From: Streptomyces sp. NRRL B-1140
Lineage (GTDB): Bacteria > Actinomycetota > Actinomycetes > Streptomycetales > Streptomycetaceae
Reading direction: 5' to 3'
Assembly: GCF_001280065.1 (NCBI RefSeq)
Contig: NZ_LGEA01000102.1
Coordinates: 62,001-126,000 of the forward strand
DNA: 64,000 nt
Shown: piece by piece, positions 12,037 to 21,134 of the stretch
Numbering within the stretch: the stretch's first letter is position 1
Layout: each line of letters starts with the position of its first letter
Notes under the pieces: model-generated
The model's input: only the letters and a program-made list of their open reading frames with translations
What the model was told of the DNA's origin: nothing
Databases searched by the model: none
Translations under genes and position numbers: made by a program

Positions 12037-12831
12037 TCAACTCGCTGATGACGCGGGCGCGGTGGGGACGCTCACGTCGAAGTACCCCGCATCGGGCGAT
12101 GCTTTCATCAGAGCGGTGAGCGTACGGGCCTTCGCGGCACCCTTCTCGCTGCTTCCCCAGACGACCGTACGGCCGCCCCTCAGCTCCAGCGAGATGGCGT
12201 CGTAGGAACGGACCTTGACGGTCTGTGTCTCACGGGCGACGGCGGCCGGAAGCGCGCGGGCGACGGCGACGGCCTCGCGCACCAGCCGGGGCTCGCCGAA
12301 GCGGCGCAGGCTGGCGGCGGCGGAGCCGGACCGGGCGAGCGTCAATTCCAGCGCCGGGACGCCTTTCGGGGCTTCGGAAACCGTGGCGAAGCGGACACCT
12401 TCGTCGTCCACTTCGACGAACTTTCCGCCCTTTTGAACAATCAGAACCGGAGTCCGCTCAACCACTTTCAGGTCGATTCCATGGGGCCAGGAGCGGACCA
12501 CGTCAACCGAGTCAATTCGGGGCAATTTCCGGCGCAGTCGCGTCTCGATCGCATCGGTGTCGACGGAAATCAGCGGCTTCCCGAACGGAACCTCTGCCGC
12601 CGCTTCGACCTGAGCCGGTGTCAGGACGCGGGTACCGGAGACGGAGACGCGCTCGGCGCGCAGCCAGTCGGAGCCGTAGAACAGCCAGACCGTCGGAATG
12701 CCGAGGAAGACCAGGACGAGGCCCAGGAGGACGATCGCGCGGAGCCGGGCGCGCCGCGAGCGCAGGCGGGGCGGCGGGCCGGACGACTTCTGCTTGGGTT
12801 CACCGCGTTCGGCGGTGGTCGATCCGGCCAC
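12037..12831 (-). CDS. ftsQ: Cell division protein FtsQ (DivIB)
   Basis: 264 residues from the GTG at 12831, chosen for the upstream AGGGGAG; the frame extends further but overlaps murG. A basic cytoplasmic N-terminus (~1-35) is followed by one membrane helix (AIVLLGLVLVFLGIPTVWLF, ~37-56), the POTRA domain (RAERVSVSGTRVLTPAQVEA through DLKVVERTP) and the FtsQ beta domain. It is a bitopic membrane protein that links FtsL/FtsB to the divisome. Last gene before the ftsZ promoter region; it follows murG after 26 bases. Confidence 0.95.
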   Translation of the reverse strand: MAGSTTAERGEPKQKSSGPPPRLRSRRARLRAIVLLGLVLVFLGIPTVWLFYGSDWLRAERVSVSGTRVLTPAQVEAAAEVPFGKPLISVDTDAIETRLRRKLPRIDSVDVVRSWPHGIDLKVVERTPVLIVQKGGKFVEVDDEGVRFATVSEAPKGVPALELTLARSGSAAASLRRFGEPRLVREAVAVARALPAAVARETQTVKVRSYDAISLELRGGRTVVWGSSEKGAAKARTLTALMKASPDAGYFDVSVPTAPASSAS

Positions 12832-12857
12832 GCTCCCCTGCCTTCCGTCATACAGTC

Positions 12858-13955
12858 CTATCGGTGTGCACGGTTGGCGGCGATCGCCTCGTACACCATG
12901 CCGACGAGCAGGTCGTCGGCGTCCCGGCGGCCGAACTCGGCGGCGGCGCGGGACATCTGGTACAGCCGGTGCGGGTCGGCGAGCACGGGCAGGACGTGTC
13001 GCTGGACCCACTCGGGCGTCAGTTCCGCGTCGTCGACCAGCAGTCCGCCGCCGGCCTTGACCACCGGCTGGGCATTGAGCCGCTGTTCGCCGTTGCCGAT
13101 GGGCAGCGGGACGTAGGCGGCCGGAAGCCCGACGGCGGAGAGTTCGGCGACGGTCATCGCGCCCGCGCGGCAGAGCATCATGTCGGCCGCGGCGTACGCG
13201 AGGTCCATCCGGTCCAGGTAACTTACCGGGACATAGGGGGGCATCCCCGGCATCTGCTGGACCTGCGGCAGTTCGTTCTTCGGGCCGACCGCGTGCAGGA
13301 TCTGGATCCCGGCCTGCTGGAGCCAGGGCGCGACCTGCTGGACGACCTCGTTCAGGCGGCGGGCGCCCTGCGAGCCGCCGGTGACCAGCAGCGTGGGCAG
13401 GTTCGGGTCGAGCCCGAACGCGGCCCGGGCCTCGGGGCGTACGGCGGCCCGGTCCAGGGTGGCGATGGAGCGGCGCAGCGGGATGCCGATGTAGCGGGCG
13501 CCCCGCAGCTTGCTGTCGGGCGTGGAGACGGCGACCTGGCTGGCGTACCGCGAGCCGATCTTGTTGGCCAGGCCCGGGCGGGCGTTGGCCTCGTGGATCA
13601 CGATCGGCACGCCCAGACGCTTGGCCGCGAGGTAGCCGGGCAGCGCGACGTAGCCGCCGAAGCCGACCACGGCGTCCGCCCTGGTGCGCTCCAGGATCTG
13701 CTCGGTCGCCTTGATGGTGCCGCGCAGCCGGCCGGGGACCGTGATCAGCTCCGGGGTGGGCTTGCGGGGCAGCGGAACAGCGGGGATCAGCGCGAGTTCG
13801 TACCCGCGCTCGGGTACGAGACGGGTCTCGAGGCCGCGCTCCGTGCCCAGGGCCGTGATGCCCACGCTCGGGTCCTGCCTGCGCAGGGCATCCGCGAGGG
13901 CGAGCGCGGGCTCGATGTGGCCCGCGGTTCCTCCGCCGGCGAGTACGACATGCAC
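12858..13955 (-). CDS. murG: UDP-GlcNAc lipid I N-acetylglucosaminyltransferase MurG
   Basis: 365 residues from a GTG start (GGTGA 8 bases upstream). GT-B fold with the [13 protein letters not shown] loop at the N-terminus, [47 protein letters not shown] near residue 190, and the C-terminal donor-site block [20 protein letters not shown]. It adds GlcNAc to lipid I to make lipid II at the inner face of the membrane. Six bases after ftsW. Confidence 0.98.
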   Translation of the reverse strand: MHVVLAGGGTAGHIEPALALADALRRQDPSVGITALGTERGLETRLVPERGYELALIPAVPLPRKPTPELITVPGRLRGTIKATEQILERTRADAVVGFGGYVALPGYLAAKRLGVPIVIHEANARPGLANKIGSRYASQVAVSTPDSKLRGARYIGIPLRRSIATLDRAAVRPEARAAFGLDPNLPTLLVTGGSQGARRLNEVVQQVAPWLQQAGIQILHAVGPKNELPQVQQMPGMPPYVPVSYLDRMDLAYAAADMMLCRAGAMTVAELSAVGLPAAYVPLPIGNGEQRLNAQPVVKAGGGLLVDDAELTPEWVQRHVLPVLADPHRLYQMSRAAAEFGRRDADDLLVGMVYEAIAANRAHR

Positions 13956-13961
13956 CGAAAT

Positions 13962-15326
13962 TCACCGCTCTCCGGACGAGCGCGCCGCCGAGGCACGCCG
14001 TCGCATCGTGTTCCATCTCCGGGGACTCCGACCGGAACCGGTGCCCCCCGCCCCCCGTTTTCTACCAAAGCGGGGTTGCCGCATCGCAAGCGCCATCCGC
14101 GCAGCGGGGTCCTGACGCGCGAAGGCGATCAGCAGCCCGATGGCGAACATGGTCGGCAGCAGGGCGGATCCTCCGTAGGAGAACAGCGGGAGGGGGACGC
14201 CGGCGATCGGCAGCAGACCGAGCACCGCACCGATGTTGATCACGGCCTGGGCCGTGATCCAGGTGGTCACGCCTCCCGCGGCATACCTCACGAAGGGATC
14301 CTCCGTGCGTCCGGCCACGCGGATACCCGCATAGCCTAGAGCCGCGAAGAGGGCGAGTACCGACAGCGTCCCCGCAAGGCCCAGTTCCTCACCGGTGACG
14401 GCGAAGATGAAGTCGGTGTGGGCTTCGGGGAGTTGGCCCCATTTCTCCACACTCGCACCCAGCCCGGAACCGAAGATTCCGCCCGACGCGAGGGCGTAGA
14501 TCCCGTGCACGGCCTGCCAGCAGTCGACGGGTCCAGACTGGGGTTCGGTGGCGCCCAGGCACTGCAGACGGGCCATGCGGTTGGCGCTGGTCTTGATGAG
14601 GATCAGGCCGAGCACGGCGGCGATCGACAGCACCCCGGCGAACAGCCGCGTAGGGGCTCCGGCCAGCCAGAGCAGACCGAACAGGATGGCCGTGAGGATG
14701 ATGGCGGTGCCCATGTCGCCGCCGATCATGATCAGGCCGAGCAGCATGAAGGCGGCGGGGACCAGCGGCACGAGCATGTGCTTCCACTGGTTCAGCAGCC
14801 TCTTGTCCTGCTTGCGGGCGAGCAGGTCGGCGCCCCACAGCACGAGGGCGAGCTTGCCGAACTCGCTGGGCTGGATCTGGAAGGAACCGCCGAGGGAGAT
14901 CCAGTTCTGGTTGCCGTTGACCGACACCCCTATCCCGGGGACCTGCACCAGGGCCATGAGGAAGACGGCGCCCGCGAGGATGGGATAGGCGAGGGCCCGG
15001 TGGAGTCTCACCGGCATCCGCGATGCCGCGAACAGCAGACCGGTGCCGAGGCCCGCCGCGAGCAGCTGTTTGCGGAAGAAGTACGAACCCGGCAGCGACA
15101 TCTGCAGTGCGGTGATCTGGGAGGCCGAGTAGACCATGACCAGTCCCAGCACGGTGATCAGCAGACTGCCGCCGAGGATCAGGTAGTAGGCGGTCAGCGG
15201 CCGGTCCCAGCCCCTGCGGACACGGGTGTAGAGGCTCAGGACGCTGCTCTCACGCGCGAGCCGTGGCGCGACGGGGCGTTTGGGGGCGCGGGAGGCCGGA
15301 GGCCGTCCGGTGCGGCTGGTGGGCAT
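13962..15326 (-). CDS. ftsW: SEDS peptidoglycan glycosyltransferase FtsW
   Basis: 454 residues with about ten membrane helices after a basic N-terminal tail. SEDS landmarks: GLVMVYSAS near residue 65, NGNQNWISLGGSFQIQPSEFGKLALVLW with the catalytic-region Asn/Trp, FIFAVTGEELG, and the C-terminal LPLFSYGGSALL. FtsW polymerises lipid II together with FtsI at the septum. ATG follows GGAGGGTGA. It sits between murD and murG; the C-terminal ~50 residues are Arg/Gly-rich. Confidence 0.97.
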   Translation of the reverse strand: MPTSRTGRPPASRAPKRPVAPRLARESSVLSLYTRVRRGWDRPLTAYYLILGGSLLITVLGLVMVYSASQITALQMSLPGSYFFRKQLLAAGLGTGLLFAASRMPVRLHRALAYPILAGAVFLMALVQVPGIGVSVNGNQNWISLGGSFQIQPSEFGKLALVLWGADLLARKQDKRLLNQWKHMLVPLVPAAFMLLGLIMIGGDMGTAIILTAILFGLLWLAGAPTRLFAGVLSIAAVLGLILIKTSANRMARLQCLGATEPQSGPVDCWQAVHGIYALASGGIFGSGLGASVEKWGQLPEAHTDFIFAVTGEELGLAGTLSVLALFAALGYAGIRVAGRTEDPFVRYAAGGVTTWITAQAVINIGAVLGLLPIAGVPLPLFSYGGSALLPTMFAIGLLIAFARQDPAARMALAMRQPRFGRKRGAGGTGSGRSPRRWNTMRRRASAARSSGER

Positions 15327-15461
15327 CGCCGCTCACCCTCCCGTGCCGGAGGGGGACGGTGCGAGGTGCACGCCCCCAGGCCGCTCGGGCACCAGCCACA
15401 TCCGTGTCACGCGTCCCTCCCAGGTACGCCCGGCGCCGCCGCCGGGCGAGGCGGACCCGGG

Positions 15462-16889
15462 TCAGCCGTCGGCGGAGCCGAGCTCACGGACGGCGTCCGC
15501 GAAGGCGTCCCCGCGCTTGTTGTAGTTGGCGAACATGTCCATGGAGGCACAGGCCGGAGCCAGCAGCACCGTGTCGCCCGGCGACGCGAGTCTCCGCGCC
15601 TCCTGGACCGCCGCGCGCATCGCCCCAGTGTCGGTCCGGTCGAGGTCGACGACGGGTACCTCCGGGGCGTGTCGCGCCAGGGCTTCCCGGATGAGGGCGC
15701 GGTCCGCGCCGATCAGCACGGCGGCCCGCAGCCGCTTGGCCGACTTGGCGACCAGCTCGTCGAAGGTCGCGCCCTTGGCGAGCCCGCCCGCGATCCACAC
15801 GATCGGGTCGTAGGCCGCCAACGAGGCTTCCGCCGCATGCGTGTTGGTGGCCTTGGAGTCGTCGATGTACGCGACCCCGTCCACGTCCGCGACGTGGGCG
15901 ATGCGGTGCGCGTCCGGGGTGAACGCCCGCAGACCGTTCCGTACGGCCTTGGCGGGCACGCCGTAGGCGCGGGCGAGGGCCGCGGCCGCGAGGGCGTTGG
16001 CGATGTTGTGCGGGGCCGGCGGATTCACGTCGGCGACCTCGGCGAGCTCCTGGGCGTTCTTCTGCCGGTTCTCGACGAAGGCACGGTCGACCAGGAGGCC
16101 CTCCACCACACCCAGTTGGGAGGGCGCCGGGGTGCCGAGGGTGAAGCCGACGGCGCGGCAGCCCTCCTCGACGTCGGCCTCGCGGACCAGGTCCTCGGTC
16201 GCCTTGTCGGCCACGTTGTAGACGCAGGCGACACGGTTGCCCTCGTAGATGCGGCCCTTGTCGGCTGCGTACGCCTCCATGGAGCCGTGCCAGTCCAGGT
16301 GGTCGGGGGCCAGGTTCAGCACGGCGGCCGAGTGGGCGCGCAGGGAGGGCGCCCAGTGCAGCTGGTAGCTGGACAGCTCCACGGCCAGGACGTCGTACTT
16401 CTCCTCGCCGAGCACCGCGTCCAGCAGGGAGACGCCGATGTTGCCGACGGCCGCGGTGCGCAGGCCCGCCGCCTTCAGGATCGACGCCAGCATCTGGACG
16501 GTGGTGGTCTTGCCGTTGGTGCCGGTGACGGCGAGCCAGTCGGCGGCGTCGGGGCCGCGCAGGCGCCAGGCCAGTTCGACGTCGCCCCAGACCGGGACGC
16601 CCGCCTGGCGCGCCGCCGCGAACAGCGGCTTGTCCGGCTGCCAGCCGGGCGCGGTGACGATCAGGTCGGTGCCCTCCGGCAGCGTCGCGCCGTCACCGAG
16701 ACGCACGGTGACGCCGAGCGCCTCCAGGTCGGCCGCCTGCGCACGCGCGCGCTCGTCATCGCCGTCGTTGACGACCGTGACGATCGCGCCGAGGCCGTGC
16801 AGCACCTTGGCCGCCGGGACGCCGGAGACGCCGAGTCCGGCCACGGTGACGTGCTTGCCCTGGAAGTCGAAGGGCTCCGAGGTGGTCAC
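15462..16889 (-). CDS. murD: UDP-MurNAc-L-Ala:D-Glu ligase MurD
   Basis: 475 residues from the GTG at 16889, which overlaps the mraY stop as GTGA; an in-frame ATG at 16904 would add five residues. N-terminal UDP-binding fold [24 protein letters not shown] site [13 protein letters not shown] near residue 125, [13 protein letters not shown], and [13 protein letters not shown], all Mur-ligase signatures. It adds D-Glu to UDP-MurNAc-L-Ala in the cytoplasm. Translational coupling to mraY is likely from the overlap. Confidence 0.97.
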   Translation of the reverse strand: MTTSEPFDFQGKHVTVAGLGVSGVPAAKVLHGLGAIVTVVNDGDDERARAQAADLEALGVTVRLGDGATLPEGTDLIVTAPGWQPDKPLFAAARQAGVPVWGDVELAWRLRGPDAADWLAVTGTNGKTTTVQMLASILKAAGLRTAAVGNIGVSLLDAVLGEEKYDVLAVELSSYQLHWAPSLRAHSAAVLNLAPDHLDWHGSMEAYAADKGRIYEGNRVACVYNVADKATEDLVREADVEEGCRAVGFTLGTPAPSQLGVVEGLLVDRAFVENRQKNAQELAEVADVNPPAPHNIANALAAAALARAYGVPAKAVRNGLRAFTPDAHRIAHVADVDGVAYIDDSKATNTHAAEASLAAYDPIVWIAGGLAKGATFDELVAKSAKRLRAAVLIGADRALIREALARHAPEVPVVDLDRTDTGAMRAAVQEARRLASPGDTVLLAPACASMDMFANYNKRGDAFADAVRELGSADG

Positions 16890-17980
16890 TTGTCCGCTGC
16901 CCATCCTGCGTAGAAGAGGCCGAGTCCGACGATGACACAAATGCCCTGGATGATCCAGAAGCGGACCACGACGAGCACTTCGGACCAGCCCTTGAGTTCG
17001 AAGTGGTGCTGGAGTGGCGCCATCCGGAAGACGCGCTTCCCGGTGAGGCGGAACGAACCGACCTGGATCACCACGGACATGGTGATGAGGACGAAGAGGC
17101 CGCCCAGGATGGCCATCAGCAGCTCGGTGCGCGAGCAGATCGCGAGGCCGGCGAGCACACCGCCGAGCGCGAGCGAACCGGTGTCGCCCATGAAGATCTT
17201 GGCCGGCGAGGTGTTCCACCACAGGAAGCCGAGGCAGGCGCCCATCAGCGCGGAGGCCACGACCGCGAGGTCGAGCGGGTCACGCACCTCGTAACACGCG
17301 CCGGGGTTGGTCAGGGTCTGGGAGTTGGCGCAGGACTCCTGGAACTGCCAGACACCGATGAAGGTGTAGGCGCCGAAGACGAGCACCGAGGCGCCGGTGG
17401 CCAGACCGTCCAGACCGTCGGTCAGGTTCACGCCGTTCGACATGGCGAGGATCATGAACAGCGCCCAGACCACGAACAGCACAGGGCCGATCGTCCAGCC
17501 GAAGTCCGTGATGAACGACAGCTTCGTGGAGGCCGGGGTGTTGCCGCGGTTGTCCGCGAACTGCAGCGACAGCACCGCGAAGCTGATGCCGACGATCAGC
17601 TGGCCGGCCATCTTCGCCTTGGCGCGCAGACCGAGCGAACGCCGCTTGACGATCTTGATGTAGTCGTCGAGGAAGCCGACCAGGCCCATGCCGACCATCA
17701 GGCCGAGCACCAGCAGGCCCGAGAAGGTCGGCGCCGCGTCGACGTCCGGGTCCAGGTAGCCCGTGATCACCTTGGCCAGGAAGTACGCGGCGACCGTGGC
17801 CAGGATGAAGGCGATACCGCCCATGGTCGGCGTACCGCGCTTGCTGGCGTGCTCGCGCGGGCCGTCGTCGCGGATGTACTGGCCGTAGCCCTTGCGGGCG
17901 AGCAGCTTGATCAGCAGCGGGGTCCCGACCAGGGTCAGGAAGAGGCCAATGACTCCTGCGAACAGGATCTGCTTCATCAT
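16886..17980 (-). CDS. mraY: Phospho-MurNAc-pentapeptide transferase MraY
   Basis: 364 residues with ten predicted membrane helices. Signatures: [28 protein letters not shown] with the DD pair, [24 protein letters not shown] and the C-terminal [10 protein letters not shown]. It transfers phospho-MurNAc-pentapeptide to undecaprenyl phosphate, making lipid I. The start ATG (17980) overlaps the murF stop as ATGA and the stop overlaps the murD start. Confidence 0.98.
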   Translation of the reverse strand: MMKQILFAGVIGLFLTLVGTPLLIKLLARKGYGQYIRDDGPREHASKRGTPTMGGIAFILATVAAYFLAKVITGYLDPDVDAAPTFSGLLVLGLMVGMGLVGFLDDYIKIVKRRSLGLRAKAKMAGQLIVGISFAVLSLQFADNRGNTPASTKLSFITDFGWTIGPVLFVVWALFMILAMSNGVNLTDGLDGLATGASVLVFGAYTFIGVWQFQESCANSQTLTNPGACYEVRDPLDLAVVASALMGACLGFLWWNTSPAKIFMGDTGSLALGGVLAGLAICSRTELLMAILGGLFVLITMSVVIQVGSFRLTGKRVFRMAPLQHHFELKGWSEVLVVVRFWIIQGICVIVGLGLFYAGWAADK

Positions 17981-19392
17981 CGGGCGGAAACCTCACCCTC
18001 GGCACCGGACTCGAGGAGCGCCTGCGCCACGCTCTCCAGACCGACCGAACGGGACGCCTTCACGAGCACGACGTCCCCCGGGCGCAGCTCGCTGCGCAAC
18101 AGGTCGACCGCCGCCTGTGCGTCGGACACGTGCACCGACTCCTCACCCCACGAACCCTCGTTATATGCGCCCAGTTGCAGCCAGGCGGCTTCCCTGCCAC
18201 CGACCGCGACGAGCTTGCTGACGTTGAGCCGGACGGCGAGCCGTCCGACCGCGTCGTGCTCGGCGAGAGCCTCGTCCCCGAGCTCGGCCATCTTGCCGAG
18301 CACCGCCCACGTACGACGCCCCTTTCCGATGGCCACGAGCGCGCGCAGCGCGGCCTTCATCGACTCGGGGTTCGCGTTGTAGGCGTCGTTGACGACCGTC
18401 ACGCCGTCCGGGCGCTCGGTGACCTCCATCCGCCAGCGGGAGAGGGAGCCCGCCTCGGAGAGCGCGACGGCGATCTCGTCAGCGGACATGCCCAACTCGT
18501 GGGCGACGGCGGCCGCGGCGAGCGCGTTCGACACGTGGTGCTCACCGTACAGGCGCATGGTCACATCACTTGCACCGGAGGGTGTGTGAAGCCTGAACGA
18601 AGGCTGTCCGGTGTCCGTGAGTCGCACGTTCTCGGCGCGAACGTCCGCTTCGCCGGACTCTCCGAAATAGACCACCTTCGCCTTCGTACGGGAGGCCATG
18701 GCCCGTACGTAGGGGTCGTCCGCGTTGAGGATGGCGGTGCCGCCCTCGGCCTCGGAGGGCAGGGCCTCGACGAGTTCGCCCTTGGCCTGCGCGATCTGCT
18801 CACGGCCGCCGAACTCGCCGATGTGGGCGCTGCCGACGTTGAGGACCAGACCGATCCTCGGGGGCGTCAGGCCGGTGAGGTAGCGGATGTGCCCGATGCC
18901 GCGGGCACCCATCTCCAGGACGAGGAACCGCGTCTCCTCGGTGGCGCTGAGCGCGGTCAGCGGCAGCCCGATCTCGTTGTTGAGCGAGCCGGGCGTGAAG
19001 ACCGTCGGCGCCTTGCGCTGCAGCACCTGCGCGATGAGGTCCTTGGTGCTGGTCTTGCCCGCCGAGCCGGTGAGGGCGACGAGGGTCGCGCCCAGACGCC
19101 GTACGACGTGTCGCGCGAGGGCCCCGAGGGCGTTCTGGACGTCGTCCACGACGATCGCGGGGGCGCCGACGGGCCGGGTGCCGAGCACGGCCACCGCTCC
19201 CGCCTCGACGACCGCCGCCGCGAAGTCGTGGCCGTCCACGCGTTCCCCGGCGAAGGCCACGAACAGGCTGCCCGGTCCCGCCTCTCGGGAGTCCCGGACC
19301 ACCGGGCCGGTGACCTGGACGGACGGATCCGGTATGTCGTGCGTCTGCCCGCCGACGACTTCTGCGATCTCGGCGAGGGAGAGGGCGATCAC
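17977..19392 (-). CDS. murF: UDP-MurNAc-tripeptide:D-Ala-D-Ala ligase MurF
   Basis: 471 residues from the GTG at 19392, supported by AGGGGATG upstream. N-terminal MurF fold ([24 protein letters not shown]), ATP site [15 protein letters not shown] near residue 110, [10 protein letters not shown], and [17 protein letters not shown]. It completes the pentapeptide precursor in the cytoplasm. Its ribosome-binding site lies inside a duplicated copy of the murE 3' end (19397-19418). The stop overlaps mraY. Confidence 0.97.
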   Translation of the reverse strand: MIALSLAEIAEVVGGQTHDIPDPSVQVTGPVVRDSREAGPGSLFVAFAGERVDGHDFAAAVVEAGAVAVLGTRPVGAPAIVVDDVQNALGALARHVVRRLGATLVALTGSAGKTSTKDLIAQVLQRKAPTVFTPGSLNNEIGLPLTALSATEETRFLVLEMGARGIGHIRYLTGLTPPRIGLVLNVGSAHIGEFGGREQIAQAKGELVEALPSEAEGGTAILNADDPYVRAMASRTKAKVVYFGESGEADVRAENVRLTDTGQPSFRLHTPSGASDVTMRLYGEHHVSNALAAAAVAHELGMSADEIAVALSEAGSLSRWRMEVTERPDGVTVVNDAYNANPESMKAALRALVAIGKGRRTWAVLGKMAELGDEALAEHDAVGRLAVRLNVSKLVAVGGREAAWLQLGAYNEGSWGEESVHVSDAQAAVDLLRSELRPGDVVLVKASRSVGLESVAQALLESGAEGEVSAR

Positions 19393-19396
19393 AAGT

Positions 19397-19441
19397 TCAT
19401 CCCCTGGGTCTTCTGGATTTTCATCCCTGGGTCTTCTGGAT
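19397..19441 (-). repeat. Tandem duplication spanning murE stop and murF ribosome-binding site
   Basis: Copies at 19421-19441 (21 bases) and 19397-19418 (22 bases) are identical except for one extra G in the second. On the minus strand each reads ATCCAGAAGACCCAGG... and ends in TGA. The first copy encodes the end of MurE and its stop; in the second the extra G gives AGGGGATGA, which serves murF as Shine-Dalgarno. Confidence 0.9.
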
Positions 19442-21076
19442 GGCTTCGCGGAGCACCTGGCGGTCGTCGAAGGGACGGACCACCCCGGCGATGTCCTGGC
19501 CCTGCTCGTGGCCCTTGCCGGCGACCAGCACGGTGTCGCCGGGCTCGGCGCGGGCCACGGCGGCGGCGATCGCCGCGGCCCGGTCCTCGAAGACCTGCAC
19601 CTCGCCGCGCTCGTGCGCGGGCACGGACGCCGCGCCCTGGAGCATCGTGGCGAGAATCGCGAGGGGGTCCTCGCCACGGGGGTTGTCGGAGGTCAGTACG
19701 GCGGTGTCGGCGAGCCGTGCCGCGGCTGCCCCCATGGGCTCGCGCTTGGTCTTGTCCCGGTCGCCGCCGCAGCCGAGGACGATGTGCAGCCTGCCCTCGG
19801 TGACCTTGCGCAGGGCGCGCAGCACGGACTCGACGGCGTCGGTCTTGTGGGCGTAGTCGACGACCGCGAGGTAGGGCTGCCCGGCGTCCACGCGCTCCAG
19901 GCGGCCCGGGACGCCCGGGACGGCGGCGACGCCGTCGGCGGCGGCCTGCGGGTCGAGGCCGGCCACGGCGAGGGCGACGATCGCGGCGAGGGTGTTGGCC
20001 ACGTTGAACGGGCCCGGCAGCGGAGACTTGGCGGCGATCCGCTCACCCTTGGGGCCGATGACGGTGAACGTCGAGTCCAGCCGGCCGACCTCGACGTCCT
20101 CGGCGCGCCAGTCGGCGTCGGGGTGCCCTTCGGCGGAGTAGGTGACGACCGGGACGGTGGCCTCGTTCGCCAGGCGCCGGCCGTACTCGTCGTCGACGTT
20201 GACCACGCCGAGTTTGCCGCGCTCCGGCGTGAACAGCTGCGCCTTGGCCTGGAAGTAGTCCTCCATGCCCGAGTGGAACTCCATGTGTTCCGGGCTGAGG
20301 TTGGTGAAGACGCCGATGTCGAAGACGCAGCCGTCGACCCGGCCGAGGACCAGGGCGTGGCTGGAGACCTCCATGGCGACCGCGTCCACACCGCGTTCGC
20401 GCATGACGGCGAACAGGGCCTGGAGGTCGGTGGCTTCGGGGGTGGTGCGCTCGGACTTGATGCGCTCGTCGCCGATGCGCATCTCGACCGTGCCGATCAG
20501 GCCGGTGGACCGGACCGTCTTCAGGCCGCCTTCGACGAGGTAGGCGGTGGTGGTCTTGCCCGAGGTGCCGGTGATGCCGATCTGGAGCAGGTCCCGGCCG
20601 GGGTGGCCGTAGATCGTGGCGGCCAGCTCGCCCATCTGCGCGCGCGGTTCGTCGACGACCAGGACCGGCAGACCGGACGCGGCGGCGCGTTCGGCGCCCG
20701 TCGGGTCGGTCAGCACGGCGGCGGCACCGAGGCCCGCGGCCTGGTTGACGAAGTCGGCGCCGTGCACCCGGGCCCCCGGGAGGGCGGCGTACAGGTCGCC
20801 GGGGCGCACGGCTCGCGAGTCGTGGGTGATGCCCGTGACCTCGGCGGTGCTCTCCGGCGTGGGAGCACCCAGCTGACCGGCGAGTTCCGCGAGGGGTGTG
20901 GCGGAGACCTGAACCGGCCTGGGCGGCCCGGGGTATGTCACGGGATGGCCCTTCTGGGTGGTTTGGGACTGATCAGCGTGTGGCACGGCGGTGAGCGTAC
21001 CGGGCGTACCCGCCTCCGGGCGAAGTGAGGGGCCGGTGCTGCTCTGGTTGCCGGGGTCGGGAGTGATCGTCGTCAC
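19421..21076 (-). CDS. murE: UDP-MurNAc-L-Ala-D-Glu:2,6-diaminopimelate ligase MurE
   Basis: 551 residues from GTG 21076. An in-frame GTG at 20941 with AAGGG upstream would give 506 residues, nearer the usual family length; the extra 45 residues are low-complexity, so the shorter form is quite possible. Motifs: DSRAVRPGDLYAALPGARVHG, ATP site GITGTSGKTTTAYLVE, EVSSHALVLGRVDG, NLSPEHMEFHSGMEDYF, and TSDNPRGEDPLAIL, where DNPR specifies diaminopimelate rather than lysine. This fits the LL-DAP peptidoglycan of Streptomyces. Follows ftsI after 58 bases. Confidence 0.96.
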   Translation of the reverse strand: MTTITPDPGNQSSTGPSLRPEAGTPGTLTAVPHADQSQTTQKGHPVTYPGPPRPVQVSATPLAELAGQLGAPTPESTAEVTGITHDSRAVRPGDLYAALPGARVHGADFVNQAAGLGAAAVLTDPTGAERAAASGLPVLVVDEPRAQMGELAATIYGHPGRDLLQIGITGTSGKTTTAYLVEGGLKTVRSTGLIGTVEMRIGDERIKSERTTPEATDLQALFAVMRERGVDAVAMEVSSHALVLGRVDGCVFDIGVFTNLSPEHMEFHSGMEDYFQAKAQLFTPERGKLGVVNVDDEYGRRLANEATVPVVTYSAEGHPDADWRAEDVEVGRLDSTFTVIGPKGERIAAKSPLPGPFNVANTLAAIVALAVAGLDPQAAADGVAAVPGVPGRLERVDAGQPYLAVVDYAHKTDAVESVLRALRKVTEGRLHIVLGCGGDRDKTKREPMGAAAARLADTAVLTSDNPRGEDPLAILATMLQGAASVPAHERGEVQVFEDRAAAIAAAVARAEPGDTVLVAGKGHEQGQDIAGVVRPFDDRQVLREAIQKTQG

Positions 21077-21134
21077 GGAGGCGGTCCTGGTGGCTCGGTG
21101 GGGCTGAGTGCTGATCAGGGCGGGTCGGCCCTGA

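Noticed and set aside
12832..14016. Upstream extension of the ftsQ frame by about 395 residues
   Set aside because: It overlaps all of murG, is Arg/Pro/Gly-rich shadow sequence, and the GTG at 12831 has a good Shine-Dalgarno.
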